A model generated the notes under the pieces. It had not been told where the DNA came from, searched no databases, and saw nothing but the letters and a program-made list of their open reading frames with translations. 64,000 bases of DNA from an uncultured Bacteroidota bacterium (GTDB lineage Bacteria > Bacteroidota > Bacteroidia > Bacteroidales > UBA12077). Positions 52,335 through 60,759 of the stretch are shown here, piece after piece. The DNA lies in assembly GCA_913055635.1 (NCBI GenBank), contig CAJXLK010000022.1:1-64000 (forward strand). Reading direction: 5' to 3'. Position 1 is the stretch's first letter, and every line of letters starts with the position of its first letter. A program made the translations under genes and the position numbers.

Positions 52335-54485
52335 ATGAACGTGGATCCATTGCGCCGACAAGAAGCAATAGGCTATTTTTGGGTGGTTTTTTTGCTGGGA
52401 TTGACCACCATTGCCGCTCAGATTGTACTTTTGCGTGAGTTCTTAAGCTTTTTTTATGGCAATGAGCTTATTCTGGGCCTTATCCTGGCCAACTGGATGC
52501 TTTTGACCGGGCTTGGGGCTTATCTGGGCAAAAATGCACGCAGGCGCATCTTTTCCCTCTCCTCAGTGCTGCCTGTAATGATTGTTCTTGCCGTATTGCC
52601 TTTCATTCTGGTATTTTTAATGTATTACCTGCGCAACATCGTTTTTGTGCAGGGTACCATGCTGAATGTGCTGCAAGTCTTCGTGAGTTCACTGGTGCTG
52701 TTGACCCCCTTCTGCCTGTTGGCGGGTTTTGTTTTTACGATGCTGGGTGAACTGGTTAGCCGGTTTTATCAGGAGAACCGCATCAGTAAAGTTTATGCAT
52801 GGGAAGCTTTTGGCAGTCTGATCGGAGGCATCATTTTTAATTTGGTATTGATCTGGTTCCTTAAAACCTTTCAGTCCCTTACCCTGCTGGCTGGTATCAA
52901 CTTGTTGGCGATCGTTTATCTTACCTGGCAGCAGGGGTTTAGGATTGCCCGGTGGTTGGCTGTCCCCCTGATCCTGTGCCTGGCGGCTTTTCATATTTTT
53001 TCCAGCCCCGACCGCCTTGCCCGCCAGTTTTTGTATCAGGGCGATCAACTCGAATATTATAAGTCCAGCCCTTATGGCAATATTGTGGTAACCCGTCAGG
53101 GAAAACAAATTAATTATTATGAGAATCAAGTGTTGCTTTTTTCTTCCCAGCAAACGGCTTTGAATGAGGAAACCGTCCATTATCCATTGCTTCAGCACCG
53201 TGGTCCGGAAAAGGTCCTGTTGTTGTCGGGTGGCATTCCAGGGGTTATTGAGGAAATACTTAAATATGATATACAGCAGCTCGATTATGTTGAAATTAAT
53301 CCCTGGTTGTTGGATGCGGTGCGCCAGCGCTCTGATGTGTATAAAGATCCCCGCCTTGGGGTGATCAATCGCGATGCCCGGATGTATGTGGAAAGAACCG
53401 ACAAAAAGTACGATGCCGTATTGATAAATCTCCCAGAGCCCTCCACTGCTCAACTCAATCGCTATTATACACAGGCTTTTTACCGGGAGCTGAAAGAGCA
53501 GCTGAATCGTGATGCGGTGGTCAGCTTCAGCATTGCAGGAGCCGCCAATTATATGAGTGAGGAAGGGCGGGCGTTGAATTCTTCCCTTTACCAAACCCTT
53601 CATTCGGTCTTTGAAAACGTATTGATTGTACCGGGCAAGAAACATTATTTCATCGCTTCCGACCAGCCCCTTACATACGATATTTCGCGGTTGGTAAAGG
53701 AAAGGGGATTTGAAAATGTCTATGTCAATCCCTATTACATCCAGGATGATTTGCTTAAACGCCGGGGCCAGCTTTTGATGGATGAACTGTTGAAGGAGGC
53801 TGAAATAAACCGGGACTTCCGGCCCATCACCTATTATCTTAAAGTCAGGCAGTGGTTGAGCCATTTTGATTTCAATTACTGGCTTCCATTAGCGGTGGCC
53901 GCTATTATGGCACTGTATTTTTTCATCCGCCTGCATCCGGTGGGGTTGGGTATGTTTGCTGCCGGGTTTGCCGGGGCCTCGGTGGAAGTGGTGTTGCTGG
54001 TGGCTTTTCAGATCCTCTACGGGTATGTCTATAGCATGGTGGGCATTATCGTTACGGTCTTTATGGCCGGACTGGCAGCCGGAACCTTCTACCGCGAGCG
54101 GATCATTCCCCGGGCACGCCTTAGGGATTACCGACGGGTGATATGGATTATGGCAGGATACATCCTGTTGCTGCCCCTGATCATAGAGGGCCTGCACCGA
54201 AGCACTGCTCCTGCCAGTGCCATCCAGGTTATTTTTGGGACCATGATGTTTATTACCGCTGCACTGGTGGGGATGGTTTTTTCTCTCTCTTCCCAGCTGA
54301 GGCTTAAACCCTGGATCACCGTCGTATCAGAAATATACAGCGTTGATTTGTTGGGGGCGGGCATCGGAACCTTCATCGTCTCAGTCTATCTGATTCCTTT
54401 GTTGGGCCTGATGAACGTGCTGATCATTACCGCGGCACTTCCCCTTGCAGCAGGCCTGATGGCGCGTTTGCGCCTGGGCAGATAG
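52335..54485 (+). CDS. Membrane-embedded spermidine synthase-like protein
   Basis: A 716-residue protein. Residues ~15-230 contain about six TM helices, residues ~230-490 a spermidine-synthase-like Rossmann domain (KVLLLSGGIPGVIEEILKY, LDYVEINPWLLDAV, DARMYVERTDKKYDAVLINLPEPSTAQLNRYYTQAFY), and residues ~500-716 about seven more TM helices. In true spermidine synthases the YDVIxxD motif has a catalytic Asp; here it reads YDAVLIN, with Asn. The first Gly motif is SGGIPG instead of GGGDGG. The enzyme may bind a SAM-like or polyamine ligand without classic aminopropyl transfer. It lies between AmrB-AmrA and AmrS, so it is probably functionally linked to them. Confidence 0.85.
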   Translation: MNVDPLRRQEAIGYFWVVFLLGLTTIAAQIVLLREFLSFFYGNELILGLILANWMLLTGLGAYLGKNARRRIFSLSSVLPVMIVLAVLPFILVFLMYYLRNIVFVQGTMLNVLQVFVSSLVLLTPFCLLAGFVFTMLGELVSRFYQENRISKVYAWEAFGSLIGGIIFNLVLIWFLKTFQSLTLLAGINLLAIVYLTWQQGFRIARWLAVPLILCLAAFHIFSSPDRLARQFLYQGDQLEYYKSSPYGNIVVTRQGKQINYYENQVLLFSSQQTALNEETVHYPLLQHRGPEKVLLLSGGIPGVIEEILKYDIQQLDYVEINPWLLDAVRQRSDVYKDPRLGVINRDARMYVERTDKKYDAVLINLPEPSTAQLNRYYTQAFYRELKEQLNRDAVVSFSIAGAANYMSEEGRALNSSLYQTLHSVFENVLIVPGKKHYFIASDQPLTYDISRLVKERGFENVYVNPYYIQDDLLKRRGQLLMDELLKEAEINRDFRPITYYLKVRQWLSHFDFNYWLPLAVAAIMALYFFIRLHPVGLGMFAAGFAGASVEVVLLVAFQILYGYVYSMVGIIVTVFMAGLAAGTFYRERIIPRARLRDYRRVIWIMAGYILLLPLIIEGLHRSTAPASAIQVIFGTMMFITAALVGMVFSLSSQLRLKPWITVVSEIYSVDLLGAGIGTFIVSVYLIPLLGLMNVLIITAALPLAAGLMARLRLGR

Positions 54486-54728
54486 CCCGCTCGCCTGGCC
54501 CGACATGATGAATGATTCAGGTCCAAATACTTGTTTCGATCAGCTTGATTGATAAAAATCAGGGGTGTTCAACAGAGCAATGAAATAATGATCGGCCCTA
54601 TGTATATTTAAATCAACCACCATGAAGATTTTGAACATTTAAAATCAATAAAAATATGACATCCTTCAAAATATTGGCTCATATTGAAGCGTCTTATACC
54701 CATAGCATCTGCTCAATGAGGTGCCCAT

Positions 54729-54774
54729 GATCAAATAATCTTTACCATTACCAAGTCAATGGTGTTTTTTGATC
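54729..54774 (+). terminator. Imperfect hairpin with T run upstream of AmrS
   Basis: ACCATT...AATGGT with a following T6 and outer GATCAAA/TTTGATC pairing. It lies 245 bases after the spermidine-synthase-like gene and could terminate it or sit in the AmrS leader. The rest of 54486-54819 shows no gene. Confidence 0.4.
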
Positions 54775-54819
54775 GCAGAGGAACATTTATTTACGAATTC
54801 AATCTAAAAAAGGATTGCC

Positions 54820-55971
54820 ATGGCCAAAAAGATGACCAAGCGGGATTTTATTAGGTACGCCCTTCTTGGAGGCGGGGCTGTTGTGGGACTTTCCGGGATG
54901 AAGATGTTCGCCTCCACCATGCCCATGCCTGCACCCGGTGAAATAAAGGGTGGGGTATGGAAATGGAGCAAGGAAGCTGAATTTTATGTGCCCACTCCCC
55001 GGGGCATGAGGTGTCAGTTATGTCCCAATGAATGTGACATAGAAGAGGGGAAAACCGGCGACTGCCGTACCCGGGTAACCGAGGACGGTAAGCTTTATTC
55101 CATCGTCTATGGCAATCCCTGTTCAATGCATATTGACCCGATTGAGAAAAAACCCCTGTTTCATTTTCTTCCACAGAGCAGGGCTTTCTCGGTGGCTACA
55201 GCCGGGTGCAACCTGGCCTGTCTGAATTGTCAGAACTGGCAGATCTCCCAGAAAAGCCCCAAAGAAACCCGCAACTATGATTTAATGCCCGAAAAGCTGG
55301 TCGATAAAGCTGCCTCCAATCAATGCGATTCCATTGCCTATACCTACTCGGAACCCATCGTTTTTTATGAGTATATGTATGATTCAGCCCGGATGGCCCG
55401 GGACCGAGGCATAAAAAATGTCATGATTTCGGCCGGTTATATTAAGGAACGCCCCCTGCGTCAGCTTTGCCGGTACATTGATGCCGCCAATATTGACCTG
55501 AAAAGCTTCAGCAATGACATATACATGCGGCTGAATGCCGGCGATCTGGATACGGTTTTGAATACCCTGAAGGTTTTCAAGGAAGAAGGGGTATGGCTGG
55601 AAATCACCAATCTGGTGGTGCCGGAATGGACCGACGACCTGGACATGATCAAACGGATGAGCCAGTGGCTTTATAAAGAGGGCTTTGAGGATACCCCGCT
55701 TCACTTCAGCCGATTTCACCCCATGCATAAATTGACCCATCTGCCGGCAACCCCCGTCTCTACACTGAATGAGGCCAGGCAGGCCGCTAAAGACGCTGGC
55801 CTGAATTATGTTTACGTCGGGAATGTGCCCGGGTCAGAGGCGGAAAATACTTTTTGTCCCTCCTGTGGGAAAAAGATCATTTGGCGCCGTGGATACCACA
55901 TCCTGAAAAACCATGTCAAAGACGGGCAGTGCGAATATTGTGGACAATCCATCCCGGGGGTATGGCATTAG
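54820..55971 (+). CDS. AmmeMemoRadiSam radical SAM enzyme AmrS with Tat-like N-terminus
   Basis: A 383-residue radical SAM protein. The N-terminus (TKRDFIRYALLGGGAVVG) resembles a Tat signal with KR in place of RR. A Cys-rich front (RCQLCPNECDIEEGKTGDCRTR) is followed by the radical SAM cluster motif CNLACLNCQNW (CxxxCxxC), YTYSEPIVFYEYM, and a C-terminal zinc ribbon CPSCGKK...CEYCGQSIPGVW. This matches the AmrS family (TIGR04337). Radical SAM enzymes need SAM and a reductant, so export would be unusual; family members with Tat-like leaders are known in Bacteroidota. It follows the spermidine-synthase-like gene in the same direction. Confidence 0.92.
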   Translation: MAKKMTKRDFIRYALLGGGAVVGLSGMKMFASTMPMPAPGEIKGGVWKWSKEAEFYVPTPRGMRCQLCPNECDIEEGKTGDCRTRVTEDGKLYSIVYGNPCSMHIDPIEKKPLFHFLPQSRAFSVATAGCNLACLNCQNWQISQKSPKETRNYDLMPEKLVDKAASNQCDSIAYTYSEPIVFYEYMYDSARMARDRGIKNVMISAGYIKERPLRQLCRYIDAANIDLKSFSNDIYMRLNAGDLDTVLNTLKVFKEEGVWLEITNLVVPEWTDDLDMIKRMSQWLYKEGFEDTPLHFSRFHPMHKLTHLPATPVSTLNEARQAAKDAGLNYVYVGNVPGSEAENTFCPSCGKKIIWRRGYHILKNHVKDGQCEYCGQSIPGVWH

Positions 55972-56228
55972 CGCAGGGCATCTCCTGTCTTCCTGCCGGA
56001 ACGCACTTACCTGGCGGGGCAATGCATATAGCCTGAGAGGAATAAAATGGTCCCTCGCAGAAACCCATGAAGCCTCGAAAAAGATAATTCAATTCAGTTT
56101 TTCCCCATCAAATGGCCCGGTTTGCCAGAGTCAGATTTTAATCTGGCTTCCGGGATTAATGCAGGTTGAAGCTGCCCCAACGGTAAGATTCGTTCCAAAG
56201 GAATGCTTCAGGCGCTGATTAACCCTGT

Positions 56229-57704
56229 TTATTCATTCTCAATTTCCCATTCAAAGCCTTCCTTGGTGTCTTTAACGATAACTCCCAGCTCTTTCAGCCG
56301 GTCGCGAATTTTATCGGCTGTGTCGAAGTCCTTGTTCTTTTTGGCTTCGAGTCGGATGTGAAGGATCATCTCAATGAGTTCACTGGTCAGCCTGCTGCCT
56401 TCTTCCTGTTGGCTTTCCCGCTCCAGGCCCAGGATATCCTGGACAAAATGCTGGTAGATGCCCCGCAATTTATCGATGTCATCCCGGTGAATGGTGGCCT
56501 GCTTTTGGTGGACGGAATTGACGAACCGTACCATCTCAAACAACCTGGAGAACAGCACCGGTGTATTCATGTCGTCGTTCATCGCCTGGTAACAATCCCG
56601 TTCAAGTTGGTCCAGGTCCATATCTGATTGCTGGCCGGGTTTCAGCTGGTCAATGATTTCGCCTGCCTTCAGCAGTTTTTCCAGGCCTTTTTCGGCGGCC
56701 TGGAGGGCTTCGCTGGAGAAGTCCAGGGGGCTGCGGTAATGGGCCTGCAGGGTAAAAAAACGGATGGTCATGGGGCTGAAGGCCTTATCCAGGAGTTCAT
56801 GATCACCGGAGAAGAACTGGTTCAGGGTGATGAAGTTGTGCAGGGATTTGCCCATTTTTTGGCCCGCGATCGTGACCATGTTGTTGTGCATCCAGTAGCG
56901 CACCGATTCCTCTCCCTCCGCTGCTGTGGATTGAGCAATCTCGCAATCGTGATGCGGAAATATCAAATCCATCCCACCTCCGTGAATATCGAAGGGATGC
57001 CCAAGGTATTTGGTACTCATCGCTGAGCACTCCAGGTGCCAGCCCGGAAAACCATCGCTCCAGGGAGAAGGCCATTGCATGATGTGTTCCGGTGAGGCCT
57101 TCTTCCAAAGGGCAAAATCAAAGGGATTTTTCTTTTCTTCCTGACCCTCCAGTTCCCGCGTGTTGGATCTGAGTTCTTCAATGTTGCGCCCGGAGAGTTT
57201 GCCATAATTGTGTTCGCGGTTGTATTTCTCCACGTCGAAATAAACCGAACCATTGCTGACGTAGCCATATCCCTTCTCGAGGATTTTTTTGACCATTTGT
57301 TGTTGTTCGATGATGTGACCCGAGGCACGGGGCTCTATGTTGGGCCTCAGCACATTCATCTGATCCATATTGTGGTGGTAGCTGCGGGTGTAATGTTCGG
57401 CAATCTCCATGGGCTCAACTTTTTCGAGCCGGGCTTTTTTGGCGATTTTATCCTCTCCCTGGTCGGCATCGCTTTCCAGATGCCCTACATCTGTTATGTT
57501 GCGCACATAACGCACCCGGTAACCCAGATGAAGCAGGTACCGGTGCAGCAAATCAAAGGTCACCGCAGGCCTGGCATGACCCAGGTGAGCCTCCCCGTAA
57601 ACAGTAGGACCGCACACATAAAGACCTACATAAGGCGGACGCCGTGGTTCAAACTTTTCGTTTTTGCGCGTCAGGGAGTTGTGAATATATAAGGCTTGTT
57701 CCAT
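56229..57704 (-). CDS. cysS: Cysteinyl-tRNA synthetase
   Basis: A 491-residue CysRS (starting [11 protein letters not shown]; an upstream ATG at 57731 adds nine residues and is less likely). Motifs: zinc-binding Cys in [17 protein letters not shown] containing the HIGH motif, [18 protein letters not shown] with further zinc ligands, [17 protein letters not shown], and KMSKS as [10 protein letters not shown]. The C-terminal DALR-type and anticodon region ends in [14 protein letters not shown]. Charges tRNA-Cys. It is transcribed toward AmrS with a 257-bp gap. Confidence 0.97.
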   Translation of the reverse strand: MEQALYIHNSLTRKNEKFEPRRPPYVGLYVCGPTVYGEAHLGHARPAVTFDLLHRYLLHLGYRVRYVRNITDVGHLESDADQGEDKIAKKARLEKVEPMEIAEHYTRSYHHNMDQMNVLRPNIEPRASGHIIEQQQMVKKILEKGYGYVSNGSVYFDVEKYNREHNYGKLSGRNIEELRSNTRELEGQEEKKNPFDFALWKKASPEHIMQWPSPWSDGFPGWHLECSAMSTKYLGHPFDIHGGGMDLIFPHHDCEIAQSTAAEGEESVRYWMHNNMVTIAGQKMGKSLHNFITLNQFFSGDHELLDKAFSPMTIRFFTLQAHYRSPLDFSSEALQAAEKGLEKLLKAGEIIDQLKPGQQSDMDLDQLERDCYQAMNDDMNTPVLFSRLFEMVRFVNSVHQKQATIHRDDIDKLRGIYQHFVQDILGLERESQQEEGSRLTSELIEMILHIRLEAKKNKDFDTADKIRDRLKELGVIVKDTKEGFEWEIENE

Positions 57705-57783
57705 AAGGTGAAGATGATTTTCGGGTACCATTGAATGCAGACAAAGTTAAAAAGAAAATAGAGCCTGAAAGCAGGCTTCCGGA

Positions 57784-58596
57784 TCAGGAAGCCTTTACGG
57801 CCTGGAGCCTGAGGGGGTGCTTTTTAAGGACCTCCCTGGCTTTTTCATATCCCAGCTCAAACAATTCCTGACCGGCGGAAGCATTCAGCAGCCCGTACTG
57901 GTTGACTTTATCGGGTTGGATGAACAGATCGCATTTTTGGGCCATTTCCTTGATCCTTGAATTGACCGAGACGTGAAACGACCGCTCTGCTATTTGGATC
58001 AGCCCCTTTATTTGTTCCTCCCTGCCGGTGGGATTCACATGGACACCGATGATATGATCCGCCTTCCCCTGGATGGGCCTGACCGGGAAATTATCCAGCA
58101 CGCCCCCGTCAACATAGGTGATGTTATCAATGTAGACGGGTTTAAAAAGCACCGGTATGCTGGCTGAAGCTACAATCCGCGGAACCAGCTCTCCCTGGTG
58201 AAAATAGTCACTCACCCCGTCGTTCAGATTCGTGGCGTTGCAGTAAAAAGGAATTTGTAGTTCTTCAAAGGTTTTCGCCCGCAGGGATTCTCTCAGGACC
58301 TTGCCCAGATTGTCGATCCCCAGCAATCCATCCCGGGGAATGGTGATGCTGGCAAACCTCAACAAACTTTTGTCCTTGAAAATACTGAATATTTCATCGG
58401 CCGTATAGCCGTCACAGTACAACACCCCTGCCAGGGCACCGGCACTCACCCCTGAAACCACTTCCGGATAGATACCGTGCTCGTTGAGCGCCTTGAGTAC
58501 CCCAATGTGAGCAAAACCTCGGGCTGCCCCTCCGCTTAGCACCAGGGCCGTTTTGTACTGCTTTTTTTTCCTGTTGAAAATCGGTAAAAGCTTCAT
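57784..58596 (-). CDS. Patatin-like phospholipase
   Basis: A 270-residue patatin family protein (RssA-like). Oxyanion motif LSGGAARGFAHIGVLKAL, nucleophile Ser in GVSAG, and catalytic Asp in VDGGVLDNFPV. Such enzymes hydrolyse acyl ester bonds of lipids. I chose the ATG at 58596: a minus-strand promoter match (TACTTTTG at 58639-58632) lies downstream of the alternative ATG at 58665, which would leave that start outside the transcript. No signal peptide follows from 58596. It is divergent from rbfA. Confidence 0.9.
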   Translation of the reverse strand: MKLLPIFNRKKKQYKTALVLSGGAARGFAHIGVLKALNEHGIYPEVVSGVSAGALAGVLYCDGYTADEIFSIFKDKSLLRFASITIPRDGLLGIDNLGKVLRESLRAKTFEELQIPFYCNATNLNDGVSDYFHQGELVPRIVASASIPVLFKPVYIDNITYVDGGVLDNFPVRPIQGKADHIIGVHVNPTGREEQIKGLIQIAERSFHVSVNSRIKEMAQKCDLFIQPDKVNQYGLLNASAGQELFELGYEKAREVLKKHPLRLQAVKAS

Positions 58597-58631
58597 GGCT
58601 CGATCCTTAGATTGTATGGTGTATTGATCTG

Positions 58632-58639
58632 CAAAAGTA
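58632..58639 (-). promoter_or_regulatory. Predicted -7 element of the patatin gene
   Basis: On the minus strand TACTTTTG fits TAnnTTTG exactly, with TTG 16 bases further upstream. It places the start of transcription near 58625 and supports translation from 58596. Confidence 0.5.
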
Positions 58640-58698
58640 GAATAATTTTCCCGTTCAACTATCAACCTTAAAGTTATTTAACTTTATGCAAAAACCCT

Positions 58699-58730
58699 TA
58701 ACTTTGATCATTGGATTAAGATTAGGAGGT
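58699..58730 (+). promoter_or_regulatory. Predicted promoter element and strong RBS of rbfA
   Basis: TAACTTTG at 58699-58706 fits TAnnTTTG; no clear upstream TTTG is present. AGGAGGT at 58724-58730 is a canonical ribosome binding site 7 bases before the ATG, rare in this window. Confidence 0.5.
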
Positions 58731-58737
58731 TTGCCTT

Positions 58738-59196
58738 ATGCCATCAACCAAACAAAATAAAGTGGCCCGCCTGCTTCAGAAAGAGTTGGGGGATATTTTC
58801 CAAAAGAAAAGCCGCCGGCTTTTCCAGAATAAAATGATTACCGTTACTGTCGTGCGCATATCGCCCGATCTATTAATTGCCAAGGTCTACCTGAGCATAT
58901 ACCCCAGCAAAAACAATGAAGATACCCTGGCCCTGGTCAGACACCATGCCGGCGAAATCCGCTATGAACTGGGCAACCGTATCCGGCATCAGGTCAGGAA
59001 GATCCCCGAGCTTAACTTTTTCATCGATGACTCCCTGGATTATATCGAGAACATTGATCGCTTGCTGAAGGAAGATCAGAACGAAAGCCCGAACCAAAAC
59101 CCGGACCCCGGGTATCGGGCTGAAAACCCCGACAATAACCCCGATAATAAACCTGACCAAAACTCTGACGATAATTCAAACAAGAACTTGACGTGA
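58738..59196 (+). CDS. rbfA: Ribosome-binding factor A with Asn/Asp-rich tail
   Basis: A 152-residue RbfA, a 30S maturation factor that binds 16S rRNA helix 1. The KH-type core (residues 1-~112) has NKVARLLQKELGDIFQ, TVTVVRISPDLLIAKVYLSIYP and RKIPELNFFIDDSLDYIENIDRLL. The last ~40 residues are an unusual low-complexity tail of Asn, Asp and Pro with repeated NPD/NPDN units, absent from typical RbfA of 110-120 residues. Its stop overlaps the next start as GTGA, so the pair is translationally coupled. Confidence 0.94.
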   Translation: MPSTKQNKVARLLQKELGDIFQKKSRRLFQNKMITVTVVRISPDLLIAKVYLSIYPSKNNEDTLALVRHHAGEIRYELGNRIRHQVRKIPELNFFIDDSLDYIENIDRLLKEDQNESPNQNPDPGYRAENPDNNPDNKPDQNSDDNSNKNLT

Positions 59197-60431
59197 AATT
59201 TCCACTTTTTGTTGCACGGCGTTATTTTTTTACCAAAAAGCTGCGGAATGTCATCAACATCATTTCGTTGATTTCCGTGGTAGGAGTGGCCGTGGGTACC
59301 ATGGCCCTGGTGGTGGTACTCTCTGTATTCAATGGTTTTGAAGACCTGATCAAATCCACCTATAACGCCTTTGATCCGGATATTGAAATCACGCCTTCCT
59401 CGGGTAAGACCTTTATTCCTGGTGAAGAGAAGCGTTTTCAGCAGGTCGAAAAGCTGGCTGGAGTGGAAGTTTTTTCCCGGGTGCTCGAAGAGAATGCCTT
59501 GATTCGGTATGACGATAAACAGTATATTGGCCGGGTTAAGGGCGTGGAAGACAATTTTAAGGAGCTCTCAGGGGTGGATAGTATGATGACCCAGGGCCAT
59601 TTTACCCTGGAAGACCAAAACAAACAATATGCAGTAGTGGGAAAGGGATTGGCTTATTTCCTGTCCATAAGCCTGAATTTTATGGAACCTTTGAATATCT
59701 ATGTCCCCGAAAGGGGCCGATCTGCCACGTATAACCCCAGAGAGGCTTTCAACCGAAAATATATTTTTCCCTCCGGCATCTTTAGTACCCAGCCCGAATA
59801 CGATAAACAATATGTGATTGTTCCCATCGGTTTTGCCCGCCAGCTGCTTGATTATGACCAGGAAGTTACCTCGGTCGAAGTGAAAGTCCAAAAGGGACGT
59901 CAGGTTGGGGAGGTAGAAGAACAGATCGAAAAAATCCTGGGCGATGACTTTGTCGTCCAGAATCGCTATGAACAGCATGAAGTATTCTATAAAGTCATGC
60001 AATCGGAAAAATGGTATATTTTCCTGATTCTTACTTTTATTCTAATCGTGGCTTCTTTTAATATCATTGGATCCATAACCATGTTGATTATTGATAAAAA
60101 GAGCGACATTCTTATCCTGAGAAGCCTGGGCGCCAGCCTGAAAACCATCCGCCGTATATTCTTTCTGGAGGGATGGCTCATCTCTTTCATCGGAGCGGTA
60201 GGGGGTGTTATCGTGGGATTGTTTGTTTGCTGGTTACAGGAAACCTATGGTCTGATCCGCCTGGGATCGGCCGGATCTTTTATGACCGATTTTTATCCGG
60301 TGAATATACAATGGCTGGATATACTTGGAGTGTTTGGAACGGTCCTTGTTATCGGCTTTTTCGCTGCCTATTATCCCGTAAGATATATTACCCGAAAATA
60401 TATTATGGAAGATCTCAGGGAAAATATATAG
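59193..60431 (+). CDS. LolE/FtsX-type ABC transporter permease
   Basis: A 412-residue permease of the LolCE/MacB superfamily: TM1 at ~20-45 (IISLISVVGVAVGTMALVVVLSVFNGFEDLI), a ~220-residue periplasmic domain and three C-terminal TM helices (~270-300, 320-345, 375-400) with ILRSLGASLKTIRRIFFLEG, the FtsX-type coupling segment. It probably takes part in lipoprotein release to the outer membrane, with an ATPase encoded elsewhere. Start is GTG at 59193, overlapping the rbfA stop by 4 bases. Pairing with rbfA is common in Bacteroidota. Confidence 0.9.
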   Translation: MKFPLFVARRYFFTKKLRNVINIISLISVVGVAVGTMALVVVLSVFNGFEDLIKSTYNAFDPDIEITPSSGKTFIPGEEKRFQQVEKLAGVEVFSRVLEENALIRYDDKQYIGRVKGVEDNFKELSGVDSMMTQGHFTLEDQNKQYAVVGKGLAYFLSISLNFMEPLNIYVPERGRSATYNPREAFNRKYIFPSGIFSTQPEYDKQYVIVPIGFARQLLDYDQEVTSVEVKVQKGRQVGEVEEQIEKILGDDFVVQNRYEQHEVFYKVMQSEKWYIFLILTFILIVASFNIIGSITMLIIDKKSDILILRSLGASLKTIRRIFFLEGWLISFIGAVGGVIVGLFVCWLQETYGLIRLGSAGSFMTDFYPVNIQWLDILGVFGTVLVIGFFAAYYPVRYITRKYIMEDLRENI

Positions 60432-60497
60432 CCAGCTGCTTTATCGCTCCTTTATTTGATTTGCGAAAGCCTACCTTTAAGACCCCGCTTTTTTGAA

Positions 60498-60541
60498 CCC
60501 CGCTAAGCGGGGTTATTTTTTTTGGACTCCGCTTAGCGGGG
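60498..60541. repeat. Two CCCCGCTTAGCGGGG-type palindromes
   Basis: CCCCGCTAAGCGGGG at 60498-60512 and CTCCGCTTAGCGGGG at 60527-60541, in opposite orientation and 29 bases apart; a truncated CCCCGCTT precedes at 60483. The gap 60432-60759 otherwise shows an AT-rich leader only. Confidence 0.88.
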
Positions 60542-60759
60542 TCTTTTATACGATTTGTTTGCCATTGCTTTTACATATTCCAGCTAAAAGATATCAACAT
60601 ATTTGGTTTTTTCAGGATGAATATTTTTTTCGGGATGTTGATAAAAAATCCCCCGGTTAACGCTTAGTGCCTGAATTTTTGCAACAAAACACACTGTTTG
60701 TCGTACAAATTTATTAACATTGTGAATATGTTTTTGAATTCATCAAAAAATCCGATAGC

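Noticed and set aside
51193-53864. Minus-strand ORFs of 148 and 391 codons opposite the AMMECR1 and spermidine-synthase-like genes
   Set aside because: Both lie within plus-strand genes whose proteins have clear domains; the long one is a shadow of hydrophobic codons.
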